From NCBI GenBank assembly GCA_007844125.1, contig CM017556.1:25337714-25401713 (forward strand): DNA of 64,000 bases, given 5' to 3'. This document shows positions 1-14,600 of the stretch, in pieces. Each line of letters opens with the position of its first letter. Positions within the stretch are counted from its first letter, which is position 1. Source of the DNA: Sinonovacula constricta. Taxonomy: Eukaryota > Mollusca > Bivalvia > Cardiida > Solecurtidae. Both the position numbers and the translations under genes were made by a program. The notes beneath the pieces were generated by a model. The model had not been told where the DNA came from, did not search any database, and was given only the letters and a program-made list of their open reading frames with translations.

Positions 1-214
1 GTGAGCTTTCTGTAAAAGACTATTTTTAATCTATGTTAAAAGACTTTCAAGACAAGGGATACGTCATAGTCATTGAACCATATATCTTCATAATAACTAT
101 TTAGATGGATATATCAAAACTATAACTACCATATTTTTTCACACACAACAATTTCTAGGGTAACTACTATCATTTTATCATTTTCAACTGCTGTTTGTAG
201 ATTGTTTGGAGTTA

Positions 215-2400
215 ACAGAGTTTGTAAAACTATCAAAAAAGTGTGCCCGAGGGTAAAATCTTTTGAAGTAGTCTCTCTAGAAACAATGGAGCATTCCGAT
301 AACACTATTATATTGAAGTAATTCATAAGGAATATATAAGAATCTATCGTAGGAACAGCAAACAGCAAAACAGTTTTGATAAATTTAAAAACAATGTTTA
401 TTTCCAAAATCTTTTAATATTCTGTGAAATATAATTATTGTTTTACTTTTGTATATCATATCATCATATCATCCTAATTTTTTGACTTTGGAGCAAAATA
501 ACACAGGACGCCCAGCTTCTAAACTAAGAAGCAATTATTAAATATCTATAATCTCATCACAAATTGTTCTGGCACTTGCCACGTAATTATCTCATGATAA
601 TCACATCTTAATAGGAATAAATCATGCGCATCATTTCCCTTGTAATAAATTGTAATCATGGCATGGTATCACCTGATATTGGAAATAGGGCAATGTGTAC
701 ATTGTTCTACCGCCGTATACATTTGTTTATGTGCTGTTTCATATAAAGTGTAATTTTATTAAAATTGACGGTGTTTACTTTTTTCTACATGCAGTAAATT
801 AAATAAAAATTACCTAAATAAAATCTCCAAGATGAATTAAAGACTCGTAATGTGACATTCACATTTATTTTTCTCAGTGAAGCAATCGACTTGCAGACGT
901 ATGTTTGAATGTGACAGTATGCCATGAACCTCGTGTTCCAATTGCCGCTTGCTGCCATTCTTTAAACAGACGTTAATATAACTAGATTTGAGTATATTTT
1001 TTATATTATGACGCTTCACAGCTCGAGGATTTTGGGGATCTGTGTGTCCACATTGTAAAACCGGTCCATGTTAAAAATACACGATACAGAGTGTTATGAC
1101 CCATAAAGCTTACATGTCTAATAATCGAGACAGGTGTCCAATGATTATAAAGCTTCGAATATGTAAGTGCGTTTTCATTTATCGGTGTATTGTGAATAAA
1201 TATTTGCCTGGTATTCACAGAATATTTACGTGTCAAAGTTAGGCCAAACGATATTCAATGACGTTATTTATAGCTTTCGGATTGCACGTGAGATAACGCA
1301 TTTAGTATAGAATACATATTTCATGTGAATAAATGTGCTACATGCATTACTTTGCTCGGGAGACAGATCAATAAAACATTGACATTGTAAATAAGATAAT
1401 CTTCCCTACCTCTGCTGTGAGTCTCAAAAGGGTTTTAATATTTCTTAATACATTTTAAATTCGCAACATATGAATAATAAATGTTATAGAATTAGAAAAG
1501 TTATTTATCTAATAAAAATATCTATTGTTCGATATATTTTATAAAAAACATATACGGCAAAAATACCGTATTGTTGAAATGGAACGTACAGGTGTCTAAT
1601 ATTTAAAAAGATGGATGGTTACTAAAGACATAACTTATTTCCAATTTAATATTTCCTACAATATAAGAAGCTTTCAAGTAACATATTTAAACGAAGAAAG
1701 AGACTGTTGTCAATTATGTATATTTTATAAATTTGTATAAATGCTCATTTATTAAGAAAATATCAAAAGATTGTTAATTAATACCTCACGAATCATTTTA
1801 AAAATAGTGCGTGTCCATTTCACTCTTAGATAACTATACAACATTCATGACACTTATCTGCTATGTCTTCTCTTTTTGTCTTTTTATAACACTTGAACAA
1901 CAAAAAACATTACAATAAAAGACGGTATAAAGTTCAGTGACATGGGTGTATGTTTCCTGCCAAAAGCCAACAGAATGTGTATTTAATTGTTCGCACCGTC
2001 TAATATTACACAATACCATTGGATCTACTTTTCGTGACAGGCGTTCAATGGGTACGAATAATATAGCATATCTGCGTGGGTTTTAATTTTCTATTATTTA
2101 ATTCCAAAAAAAGGACCATAGAGACGTTCTTGGCGCGTGTTCGTATTTCCATGTCCTCTATGGAGCTTTATGGCGCAACAGAAGAATATTATTATTATAA
2201 CAAAGGAACAGTAACATTTTACATTCAATTTCCACTAGAAATGCCGTTTATAAAGCATTTAAGATTATTCGCTTATACGTGTGTGTTGCATGGTTTTTCA
2301 TAATGTCGAATTTATTTCCATTTTTTCAAAGGAAATTCACCGAATAATTTACGGTATTTCTTTAAACAAAATGAATGTGTTTTCTTTTAGTTTTGAAGTG
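215..2400. repeat. Diverged duplicated block, copy 1
   Basis: This non-coding stretch matches 4617-8370 in the same order and orientation in several sub-blocks: 215-310 with 4617-4708, 527-672 with 5182-5338, 690-790 with 6270-6370, 838-1075 with 6484-6722, about 1100-1170 with 6870-6945, and 2010-2400 with 8020-8370. Shared strings include the 'taatcgagacaggtgtccaa' sequence (1121 and 6890 regions). The copies differ by many substitutions and by large insertions in copy 2. No conserved reading frame is seen: the small minus-strand frames of copy 1 hit stops in copy 2. It could be an old local duplication of non-coding DNA or two copies of a long, degraded mobile element. Confidence 0.65.
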
Positions 2401-4616
2401 CCTGGTCACCTTGCTTATACAGGTTCTGTCCACCAGTCTTCATTTTAACCCGTGTCAAAGAATTATAAACCTAAATGTGATGATTTATTACAAGTAATGA
2501 TTATTTATATGTTACTTAGACATTTTAATAATTCAGTACATGAATCAAACCTTCGTGATAGATATTTCGTTGAGGTATCATTTAGCGGATATATTCATGC
2601 AGTAAGTATGATTGCAATATCCCATTTAATAATCGCTCAGCGGACCAGAAGCATGTGGCCATTGCTTTTGGCTGTGTGCTTGTATACAAAGACCGTAGTC
2701 ACATTTTCAGAATTTGCAGCATGCTTAAAAATACAACGATAATGGGTTTGATTTCGTTTCAGTTGCTCAATGTTTTTGTTTGTGATTTTTGGTACATCCA
2801 AATGCATTTTAAATGTATTTTCTTTCTTTATGAAACTTATAAAGACACGTTTAATACTCTCATCTGCTATGTTTTCACCCATTTGCTTGTTATTTTGTTG
2901 CGACTTGTGAATATTGCAATATCGAAGATGGAACACATTCGAATTGAAAAAATAAGTATGACTTTCATGTTAGAATTAATTTGTTTCGCTTTTTCGTTTT
3001 GTATGTAAATCGCATTCCTTAATCAAGGGTCTTTAATAAGGACAGGCTGACAGACAGTCAGACAGACAGGCTGGTAGACAAACAGGTAGCAAGGCAGACA
3101 GACCTATCAAAGAGTTTAAAAGATTGAAGAAGATGGACAATCGTCTTTGCTTTTGGGTGCATTCTTTCATACAAGTTTAAGAAAAAAATATTATTCCCTA
3201 TGCCATATACACAGAACCTCAATAAAAGCAATCTTTATGCACCACAGGGACGTCTTGGTTTTATGCTTGTATGTTAAGTCTTTTGATTCAACAATTTGAA
3301 AGAAGTAATTAAGAGATTTGCCTATGAAAACAAAATGTCTGTTTAATCAACATTTGGTGTATAAAACATGTAAATTTGAATGATTTTCTATCTTATTATC
3401 TCCGTATGGCAATGTTTTTTAGAAGATATGCTTATTTAGAATAATTTAGAATAGCCTGTATAGACTTCATTAATCGAATATACTTTGCATTGGTATTTTC
3501 AAAAATGCACATCTATGCTTTTGAATAATTTCTTCCGAAATATACCTGTAATGTATTGTAATGTATTTAATGTAAATTGTTCAGTAGATGAAAACATATA
3601 TTAAGAAATCTTGACTAGGAATTAAAAACATTCTTGGAGAAAATTCAATTCATATAATATTAAGACGCTGTTTTGAATAACACTACACTTTCACGCTCGA
3701 ACTTTCATTAAAGTAAATGCATGGACCTTCTTTATGTGGCAAGATTTATCATCTTTTTCAGAATGGTCGCATAGATTGTGGTTAAACGTCCCTCCACGAC
3801 AGACAACGTGCGCTGTGATTGTTTTAGAGTAAACAATACAAATGTACATGAGATAATAATGGCAGGTTACGTACAGACTTATACGAGACAGACAGAGGTT
3901 AATATTGTCCAATCCTTTTCCGTAGATTATCCTATACTGGTCGTCATTCCTTTATCTCTATACTTTAACTTTTGTCATTTTTATAATGACCCGACGCAGA
4001 ACCCTTCTTTCAGATATTAAAATTGACAATCTTTTAGTTCGGTTTTAAGAAAGATCTAGAGAAGGAATGCTTTGCGTTTGCTTTTGTGATAACTTGTCAC
4101 GTAGTAACATGAAGAAATGGAAACAAAATTATTGTTATGTCTGCAGTCTAGTAGACAACTGTTTTTTACATTATGTTGGTTTCCTGCTAACTCAATTACG
4201 AGTGTACATGTAAATACCGAGGCATACAATGGCAAACTACATATCACAGAGGACGTCGCCCTTATTTACTGTCTAGAAGAAAGGAATTTAACGCGTGTCC
4301 TTCGTGTGTCCTTCAAAACGGAATATGAATTATTTATTTTCAAACATTTTAAAGGTACATTCTGTTTTTTCCTATCATTATTTTCTTCTGTTTTGATCGG
4401 TTGTCAATTATCGGTTGCTTCCAATGATATTATTTAACGAAGAACGAAGCTTTCGGCTTTTACAACAGTTAAAACCTATAGTATGACAACTATAAATACA
4501 TGTGTAAAATTATTATTTCTTCTAACAGACAAAATATTTCTAGAGTATCTACATGTACAATCATTTTAATATTGTTCATCATTTCACTTGTCGTATGTAC
4601 ATGAAGGTAGCATGGA
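2401..4616. other. Non-coding stretch between the duplicated blocks
   Basis: No exon-like frame with splice sites or known domain was seen. Reading frames of 60-117 codons occur on both strands but have the amino-acid makeup of translated AT-rich DNA. The only structure is a short GACA-type repeat at 3041-3108. Confidence 0.5.
3041..3108. repeat. Imperfect GACA/CAGA microsatellite
   Basis: Repeated gacag/cagac units with interruptions. Similar imperfect tracts occur at 10996-11036 and 23411-23470. Confidence 0.75.
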
Positions 4617-5552
4617 ATTAACCGAGTTTGTAAAACTCTCCAAGAATGTGGTTGGAGGAAAAATATCTAGTAGCAGACCCGCTAGTCACTATAAAGCATT
4701 CCGAAACCAGCGTGAGTGCCATTAACTTGATTATGACTTGCTTATTGTGAGTTACTTTTTATAAAATTAGGAAACACTACTATGTTGTTTTAGCATTACG
4801 ATGAATAGAAACCCATCTCTGACTTTAATGCTATCGTGTTCTGTCGGATAACCACGGAATGATATAAGATAATTAAAAAAAACCTCCAAACATGTGTTAT
4901 CGTTTTGTAAATATATTATAAACCACAGTGATTTGATGTACCTTTACAGTGTATCTAATTGGCTATTATTAACAGTTGAAATTTATAAGCAAGTCATATA
5001 AAACAAATATATACTTATTAAAGGAAAACAGGTAAATATTTATAATAAATTCTTAGTAAACCATTTTTATTCTAAAATAACCCTTTTAATAATTTTCGCA
5101 AATTAATTATTTTTTACTTTCACAATAATTAATCAAATATCACTATTATTTCATACTGAAGCTGTCATAAAATAACTCAACCATCTCCTTAACCCCTAAA
5201 GAGGCCATACGTAAGTATCTATAACCTCATTGCATATTCTGGCTCTTTGGCCCAATTATCTCTTGCTACAATAACTCTGAATAAAAATAACTCATGCGCA
5301 AGTTATTGCACTAAATTGCACCGATGCTATATTACCAACGGATACAAATAAAAGCGCTGAAAAGCACTGTTTGGGTGATGTACTTTAAATCTTGTCACCG
5401 AATAAAAGATGTGCAAATAATGGTCAGTAAATCATCTGTACATCGCATTAGAAAGCAGGCAAGTTTTCAACTTAAAACTCCTCTTCTAAGACATTTGATG
5501 CATGTCTTAAAACAATTGACGTGACTACTTTTTCTCCATGCATGACAATTAG

Positions 5553-5662
5553 CCTCGGTCAGTCAAGGCCATGCAGGGTCAATCCTTGGTGCTCCTCAAA
5601 TTCAGCTTTCTCATAACTTTGGAGGTGTCGCAAACGGCACTGTCCCAAAAAATGTGGTTATT
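5553..5662. repeat. Dispersed repeat fragment (also at 51660-51772)
   Basis: The run 'catgcagggtcaatcc' and the following 'ctggaggtgtcgcaa'-like segment recur in the same orientation at 51660-51772 inside the third gene. About 100 bp are alignable by eye. The family is not recognised. Confidence 0.6.
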
Positions 5663-7429
5663 TGTGCATAAAGATTTAAAAAAGAAGTGTGTAGGACTTA
5701 GATCAATGACCCAAACAAAAACGATTGGCCCCTCTTTGGGTCCGATTTTTATCCCAATGCACTGTTAAGTTAAGGCCTGTCAGAATTATAACATGAGCAG
5801 TGTTAAAACGTAAATGTAAAAAACTAAGGAGTTTTACCCAGAAATCGGCAATAAATTTATCCTTTTAAAAAATAAAATTCATGAAGACCAGTTTTAATAC
5901 GAACACAAGCACACACGAAATCAGCAGAAACTTTAAAACAGTTCTGCTCATTCAAATAAATTGGAATGGTACTACTGAATATAATATAACAGTTGCAAAC
6001 ATTTGAAAATAACTAAAATACTTTAATTTTATACCAAGCGCTAACACACCGTGTCCGATCGTGGTGTAAACTTCTAGGTTGTAACTAAACTTCCCTCAAT
6101 GAAAGGTCGCTTGTGCGCAGTTAAAAACAACAATAACACGTGGTATTGTTCTTAGTGTCCGTCGGCATTGAAATAATTAAATGTTGTACATAGTTCTCCG
6201 TCGTTGTTTATGCATCCATGCTTAAGGTTCCCAAAATCTTTGTTACACAGAATATTGTATCTCAGAAACGAAATTGCATTGTATGTGTACACTTTTCTAC
6301 CGACGTATACATATGTGTAGGTTGCATATAACATGTGAGGATTATCAAAACTGAAGGTGTTTTCTTCTTGCCAAGTAAAGAAATAATATGTATAGAGGAA
6401 AATCCCATTGGTGAACATAAAATCTGCGTGTTGTTTTGATGAGAAACTGTTGCAAACTAATGGAGTGACTAATGGCAATGCCATAGTTTACTACCGGTTT
6501 ATAGCGTGGCATTCACTTTTATTTGCCTCGGTGGAACAATCGGCGTGCAGTCAGTCATTTAAGCATTTGACAACATCTCTGAAGCATGTGTTCTAATTGC
6601 GGCTTGTGGTCATTCTTCAGATAGATATTGACGTCACTATAGTTAAATCATCTCAATACTATGACTCTTCACAATAAGCCGATATGGGGGATTTGTGCTT
6701 GCACATTGTAAATTGGTTCCGTAAATGTACTTACAGGTAAATACGTTGTATTGTCAGAAGTGTTTGAAAGTAGTCCCCAAACCCCTTCGAGCACTGGTCA
6801 TTCAGTCTCGTTTGAGCAAATTGTCTTGCTAATTGATAGCACACGATAGTGCCTGTGTGTGTAATGACACATAACCGCATTTTGTCTCATAATCGAGACA
6901 GGTGTCCAATGTTTACAGAGTCTATGTTAGTGCGTTTTTATTTTCGACGTAGATGTCTCACCTCACTTTGGACCTACGTAACAAAGTTCACTTAATCAAT
7001 TCCGACGTCAGCTTAGTTCAAATGAATATCGGAGCGACTTGGTAAACATTCCAGGTAGCACTAGATACCACATTGTTCCTATTAAACTAACTGTGGAGTC
7101 ACAACTTTCAAAACGGATGGTCAATAAAGTAATAAACAATCTGAAATAAATTTCCTAGAGTATTTGAATAAAGTATAAAACATCACTTGATCCTCGTTAC
7201 TGTATTTAAGTGAGAAGCTTAAAATTAAGATGTGCAAATGAAGCAAACGATTGTTTTCAAATATATATACACGACAATCTTTTTGGTGTCTCGATTTTAT
7301 TAAATCTAATTTTTCGGGGGGTGGAGGACCAATATATTGTGTTAATTAATGCCTCACTTAAGCTGCATGTCTTTTTTTTTACATTTTCTTGTTTATCATT
7401 GTTTATCTTTTCCTTTTAATGATCAGTTT

Positions 7430-7916
7430 AAAGGTGGTATCCGAAGTTGCGACCATTTTTCTTACTAACTTACAACCAAATAATTTACTACTAATTGACA
7501 AAACATACCCTGAAATGCTGTTAAATGATGTCCTACGTCTATGAACAATGTGAAGCATAAGACCCAAACCATCTCTTCGATGATGTATTATCTATCTGAG
7601 CCACGCCGTATAATACAATGATCTATTTTTAAACTTAGAAAACCACCTGACCGTTCACGTTGTAGATCTCGTTAACGCCTCATCTGGGTAATCCGTTCTG
7701 TCGTCGACATCTATTTTTAACTGAAAGCCCTATCGTATCCTATTTCGGGCGATTTATTTCACGATATATTCTGTCTAACTGTTGAGGTTGTGTTTAAACG
7801 TGTCCTGACTTAGACCAAAGTATGCGTATATGCACAAATTATGCACAAATTCTCCCAAAACAATGTTCAGATATTATAGCATGTATTTGATAGAGACAAA
7901 TTGTCGGAATCCATTT
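7430..7916. mobile_element. MITE-like element, copy A
   Basis: Begins with aaaggtggtatcc and ends with a decayed inverted copy (tgtcggaatccattttt). The interior matches the better copy at 21712-22175: both contain 'tatctgagccacgc' and 'ctatttttaaacttagaaaa'. It is non-autonomous, as no transposase frame is present. Confidence 0.6.
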
Positions 7917-9227
7917 TTAACAACACCGATAAAATAACAATAACTCGATGGTGCATAGTCTAGTATCATGGCTGCACGTTACTTGCTAAGAGAGCCAGCA
8001 GAACGCTTATTTTATTATACAATACCTGGCGGTCTAGTATTCGTGGCAGACGATAACAAGTTATGTATCATTGCAGGTCTGTGGCGTTTTAATTTTCCAT
8101 CCTTTATAGCCCAATAACCACTGAGAGACGTTATTGACGCTTGTTTGCTATTCTTTGTCCTTTGGGGACCTTAATGGCGAAACAAAGGAATATAACAGCG
8201 ACATTTTGTATTCGATTTCCATTAGAACTGTCGTTTAAAGGACATTCCGATAAGTGAGTAACGCTGTTTGACGATGTATAGTAATTCGTAACGTCGAATT
8301 TACTTTATTAATCAAGATATAACCGCAAATAATTAATGTCATTATTTTAAACGACATAAAAAGTATGTCTGTTTGTAAAGATCCAGAAAAGCTGTTTGTC
8401 TGTTATTGTTAGAAACTATTAAAATGACACGATAATATTTAATTTATCAAAAAATTATGGAAGGACGCAAAATCCTATTAACAAAATGATTATTTTAATT
8501 CGAAGATCAAGATGTTAAAATGCAACAAATGAATTTCTAGTTGGCCGCTTTAAACATGAGAGCCGATAACGTTTGTCACTCGATCAATGTTTGTAAAAAA
8601 AAAACTTCGTTTATATACATTGTTCAGTCAAATTCATCGGCCAGTTTTGTTAAAAAACTGCCAAAGAAATTCTTTTTTTACAATTTCTTAAATGGGATTA
8701 ATTCAGTCGTGAACAATACATAAAATCTATATGAAGACCTGATTTGGAGAAAGCACATGTTTTGTAATAGTTTACTAAACTTTATGCACCAATTACAGTT
8801 ATTCAAGCCTTCTTTTTAATTTTCTTTAATTTTAAAAAATATGATCAAATTACTAACAAGCAATCTTTTGTTTGTGTCAAAGATAAATGTAAACCGTATA
8901 TAATGTCAAACATCGAATCCAGCATCAATCATATGCATAAAGAGCTTTTTGTACCAGTATTTCAAAACCAATATAATTCATACTTTCAACTACAGCAGCA
9001 AACTCTTTAGTTTTCTTGTCGTATCAAGTGCATGCATGTAAAAAACAAGAGGTTGTTATTGCCTGATCATATATACGTAATCAGCTTGAAAGGCGACTCT
9101 CTCGTAGACAGTGTCAATCTATATTTGTTGTCACAGCTCCATGAGTGTAAGGAGATTTATAAAGAGTGTATGACTGTGATTTAAGGACAAAAAAATATAA
9201 ACACATAAACTGCTTAAATTGTGTGTG

Positions 9228-10090
9228 GAGTTTTATGTAATGAATCGTGCATTCAGTTGTGTAATGAATCATAAAGTGATGAAATGAATCGTACTTGCAG
9301 TTATGTAACGAATAATACAGTAATGTATTGAATCTTACATGCAGTTGTGTAATGAACTATAAGGTGGTGAAATGAATTGTACATACAATTGTGTAATGAA
9401 TCATACAGTGATTAATGAATCGTACTTGCAGTTATGTAATGAATCATACAGAGATGTAATAAATCGTATTTACAGTTGTGTAATGAAGCATACAGTGAGG
9501 TTATGAATCGTAATTTCAGCTATGTAATGAATTATATAGTGATTAATAAACCGTACTTGCAGATATGTAATGAATCATACAGCGATGTAATTAATCGAAC
9601 TTGCAGTTGTGCAATGAAGCACACAGTGAGGTAATGAATCGTACTTGCAGTTATGTAATGAATCATATAGTTATGTAATAAATCGTACTTGCAGTTATGT
9701 AATGAATCATATACTTATGTAATGAATCGAACTTGCAATTATGTAATGAATCATACAGCGATGTAATGAATCGTACATGCAGTTGGGTAATGAATCATAC
9801 AGTAATTAATGAATCGTACATGCAGTTATGTGTCGAATCGCACGGTGATGTCGGTGATTTTATGTGCTGTACTTGCAGTGGTGTAAAAACTGTCTAGCAT
9901 TGATGTAAAAATCATCATAGCAGTGATGTTATAAAGTCTACATGAAGTATGTGATATAATATACTTGCTGTGAAGAAGTGACAAGGTATCTGCTGAGACG
10001 CAGTTAACCATACTTACTTTGATGAATTAACGCATACATTCAATGATGTTATAATAGAATTGAGGTAAAATACTTGCAGTGATATAATAA
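9228..10090. repeat. 44-bp minisatellite
   Basis: Tandem array in which gtaatgaatcatacag and gtaatgaatcgtacttgcag alternate; successive 'aatcat' starts at 9661, 9705 and 9749 give a 44-bp period made of two related 22-bp halves. The first part (to about 9830) is regular and the last 250 bp decays. It is not coding. Confidence 0.85.
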
Positions 10091-11420
10091 AGAAACATAT
10101 AAAGCATCTAAAGTGTATAAAAGGGGTGGTTAAACTTAATACCGACCGGAAGTAGAATGTGTGACATGGACTTTTTCTCTTTAGTAACAGTCTGTTGCTA
10201 TGTTTTGGCATTAAATTTCCTATTTTGAAGGTAGTCTGAACCTTTTGGTACCAGAAGGAAGCTGAAACTATGTAGAATTAAAAGAAAGCAAAAGTCTTTA
10301 ACCCCTATGCACAATAATGGACTGATTCACATTTATAGGAAGTACATCTTTCATTGAAATTTGACGGTTACCGTCTGGCAATTTGGCGGTATGCGCAGTC
10401 TATGAAGCTGAACCTTCTTACAAGTTGCAAAAGTTGCCTTATTTCTTGGTCTTTCTGATAGACAATAAATAGCTCGTTTCACGTATATATGGTTATGGGG
10501 GTCCATCATAACTTGGTCATGGTGCAATTTGTTTCCACCTTTTCGCTCTTCACTATAGAATATAGAACAAACTTATTTAGTGGCGTCTAACCTAAAACCA
10601 TCTTAGGACTGTTCCTTAAAAGAGGAACCAAAAGGGGGATAACTTTCGGAACATGCACGCGGTTAATTGAAAATGCACTTGATAAATGACGCTTGCACCT
10701 AGTTGTAAAATTCTGTAATTACACGTAGTTCTTATTTGCACTGAATATTTAAATGGTCAATAATCTATTCTCTGCCTTCAATACAGACAGCTTATAGAGG
10801 TAATCAAGTTTAATTACAATTCTCTGTGTCTAATAATGGCATATTCAATGTTAAATGTATTGTCGTATCGAGTGTTCGTAAATTAGCAAATGCACATGAG
10901 TTTTGGAGTTTTAAACGAAAATGTAATAGATATAATGCACTGTTTAACGAGACATGGGGACATAGTTCGAAATGGGTAAAATATAGTCTTCTGACAGGCA
11001 GACAGACAGACGGACAGACACACAGACAAAAACACAGACTTCACAAAACTGATCAATTTTGTACAAAAGGTTCTATCAGACAGCTGTTCCACTTATTGGC
11101 GACATTTTACAATGCAGATCAATAATTTTAAACACAATACTTGTATTTTTAGATTTAAGAAAGGAAAAAAAATACAAAATTAGGAATAAGTTATAAAAGC
11201 TTTAAAAGTTCATAAGGCGATTTTACTTATTTTACTGGGCACATTTTTGCCTAAAGGATTAAGGAAAATCATATTTCTTCGCCATACATGCTGTCTTTGT
11301 CCCTTTTCATGCACAACAGGGACATGAAAGTCCGTATATAAAGCATACAACCAATATGTTGCGGTACTAACACTAATACACAAATACTAATTATCATGTC
11401 TACACTCTGTTGTCCTTCAG
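10091..11420. other. Non-coding DNA before the first visible exon
   Basis: No first-half CUB exon, signal peptide or promoter was found here or further left, although the exon at 11421 requires an upstream exon. This stretch is therefore probably intron of the CUB gene. An imperfect CAGA repeat lies at 10996-11036. The 99-codon frame at 10826 runs through it and is judged spurious. Confidence 0.5.
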
Positions 11421-11614
11421 ATGCCGGTACGACTATATCGAGATATCCAGTATCAACACCCACGGTTACAAAGAACAACCTAAGTCCGTGTTTTGTGGGA
11501 CTGCCATCCCGCCAGTGTACATATCGACCCACTCCAAACTGGAGATCATCTTTCATTCTGACGTCACAACAAATGCCAGGGGATTCATCGGACATTATGA
11601 GTTCTTAAATGCAA
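11421..11614 (+). CDS. CUB gene exon A: second half of a CUB domain
   Basis: Acceptor tgtccttcag precedes it and donor gtaaga follows. It starts with the last base of a codon and ends one base into the next. It encodes CRYDYIEI, FCGT and a closing FIGHYEF strand, the C3-C4 half of a CUB fold. The C1-C2 half must come from an upstream exon that I could not find. Confidence 0.88.
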
Positions 11615-14600
11615 GTAAGAAATAATGAGTTTTACACCAGTTTTGTCATTGAGATAACGAGACAACTTATAAGACGATAGGTTTGTTGAATGGTAGATCA
11701 ATTTACGGAAAATAGTGATACGTTACACGGACACATTAAACAACTACTTATGTTTTGTCTTTGGGACAGTTTGTAAGCCGATGCTTGACATGAATTGTCA
11801 ACTGAAAACATAATTGTGTTTCAACCTAGCCCTAAATTGTTATACTATTGTTTCCTGATAGATAGGGGCGTTTATGGTGTTGTGGTACAGTCGCCTATTT
11901 GTAACTCCTCTGACTGCTTAGACTCTCACTGCGTGGCTTCGGGTTACGTTCGGAGCGACAGACTTAATGTAGAAGGTCTCCAAGCTGACATGTGTTGCGC
12001 CGATGGTTCTACTCAGACATATGTCTGGGGTCGTCCTCCACCAAAATAGCTGGACGTCGCTATAGTTGTTATAACCGGTCGTTTCGCTGTATTTAAAATA
12101 TTCCTAAACGTCGCTCTTAAGAAACAATCTGAAACAAATACAGTTAACTGACTAATTAGTATTACAATCACCTTACTGTGGAATCTATAATGCAGCTAAT
12201 TATTTTAATAATCACGAGGCTTGAGATAGTAATGCAACTGTTATTCTAACCTACCTATTATTTCTTGTTTATTTTTCACCAGTATCGAGTAAATGTCGCC
12301 CTCTAGCGGCTTGAGCCTGGTGAAATCATTATAAATGAATAAAAACATGTGTAACGCAGGCTGGTGCACAGCAACGGTCGCCCATGCATACACCAACCAC
12401 ACAAATCGTTGCTTGACCGCGTAGTTTTGGAATACGCTTAACCCGTCACTACAAAGTTAACCAAACAGCGAGTCTGGTCTGAAGTATTTATAATTATATC
12501 TATCACTGTGATCATCACATTATTTCATACATCAATGCAAGTGTCATATTGTTCCTTGCAGACTGGAGTCCATTTGACCCCTCAACAATCGGCTGTGGAC
12601 CAGGGTATCTGACTGGTCACGGCGGTACTCTCCAGTCCCCTAACTTTCCCCTTGCCTACCCAAGCGATGCCGGGTGCACGTGGGTCATCAAGACCATGCA
12701 ATCACAGCGAATCCTCGTCAGCTTCACGGCCATGGACCTTGTTCCGAATGGTAAGTTGGTAACAGTAATGTATAAATCATTCGGACAGATTTAGATGCGT
12801 TTCAAAGTCAAGGAATTTAACATTTTCGAGCAAAAAATATGTGGCATCAAGTGAAACAATCCAATTACTTTATGCAAAAAGCACATGAATATATCAAATG
12901 CTTAATCATTCAACTTTCGCAGATTCTGCAACTCAACAATAACTTGAGAAAACGAAACTATTTATCTTAATACAAATCTCAACATCTGGTCACTTAACAT
13001 CTAACTTTACCGGGGTATTAGTTAGAAATATGTGACGCCGTCCGATTGCAGCAATGCACCATAACGTTGTAAGTCCTTTGTCCTCTTGACAGGCAATAAA
13101 AAAAATTAAAGTCAGTAAAAGTGGCGTTATCATCCATAGTTTAACCTCAAATTTGCCAGTTAGTGGCTGAAGATGTCTTAAGACTGAAACGTTCCCCTCA
13201 GTTATGAACGTTTCCATAGAATTTGATGTAAGCCTGTAAGAAAGCGGCTAATCATTTTCCTCTTAAAGTTCTCACACGCGAGTGAATCGAAATCCTTTAC
13301 GCAACCTCCGCAGTGTAAAGTACACAATGAGTATAATAGTTAACGTGTAGAAAATGTTAGTTTTGTTTGTGTTATTGAAATACATTGCAGCGACCATTTA
13401 TGCTCATTATAGCAACGTTTAGCTTTTTTTGGAGGAGGAAGACCCCCCGAGACATATATCTGAGTAGAGCCACCGGCGAGCAGCAAGTCAACTGGAAAAT
13501 CTGATTACAAAGTCCTTCGCCCGAACATATAGTATAAGCATATGTATGAGGACGAAATCTTTGGCTTCATTAATAGGGTTTTCTTTAGTATATATTTGAT
13601 AAAAAATATATGAAAAAATAGACTTACACACTGTGTCGAAAACGTGTAATTAGCAGCTAAGAATCTCCCTTTAATGACAGCTTGTGAGCAAAAAGCAACA
13701 GTAAATACAAACATTGAACAGTGCATTTTGTTTTGCTGGGTCAGGGATGGTCAGTTAACTTTCCTTTCCAAACGTTTTATAAGCAAACAGCATCTACGTT
13801 ACAGTTTAAGCGTAAGCGTAAAATCCGTATGATATGATTCTAGTATTAAACTCTGGTTTGGAGGCCCCAGGCACGACCCCCACCCCCACCCGCCCCCACT
13901 GCCCCTCAAATTTGACACAAGAGGTTGGTCCTCGAACAAGACTTGTAACTACCTTTAATTTCTAAGGCTTCACTAATCGGCCGACCATTTATGTCTATTT
14001 TTATCATAACTATCATAATAAAGTGAATTTATTATTAGTTTAGATAAATCATCCCTACTCATCGAACAATTTTAACATTTATATAATGTTTAAAACGGTG
14101 TATTTTTCGGCATTTTCAGCAAAGTGTCACGTCGCCTTGATGATATTTGATGGGTTCACAACTCGCGACAAGGAACCTGAATTTAAATACTGCGGTCGTC
14201 TCAGCGAGGAAAGTATCCTCAGTAAGGAATACCTCTCCAAGTCGGACCGGATCGTCATCAGGTATAGTGTTGACACTTAGCGTCGTAATATGGACATGAT
14301 AAACATTGATTACGTAAAGTCAAAATAATATTATTCCGCCTTATAAAGCACTGTTCCTGGAAATGTGACATTTCAATATCACAAATAGTGTGACATTTTT
14401 ATCAGAACCCAAATGCTATTATAACTTACTGGATTGATATGTTTCTGTCGTTATCTGATCTACTATAAAAACGTAAAATTGCACCATTTTCACGCCATTA
14501 ATTGAGTATTGTCCTTTTACTATCGGAAATTATTATTACTGTTATTCTTTATTTAATAAATTAGGTGTGCGATTTTATGTATGAAGTTTCTCAAAAGAAT

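Larger units (their letters stand above)
4617..8370. repeat. Diverged duplicated block, copy 2
   Basis: Second copy of the 215-2400 block, expanded by insertions. Between matching sub-blocks it carries a dispersed repeat at about 5553-5662 and a MITE at 7430-7916, which explains part of the extra length. No gene is recognised inside it. Confidence 0.6.

Noticed and set aside
1..11420. Search for the first half of CUB domain 1 and a signal peptide
   Set aside because: No Cys-x-Trp-type CUB segment with a phase 2 donor was found on the + strand, so the exon is assumed to lie outside the window.
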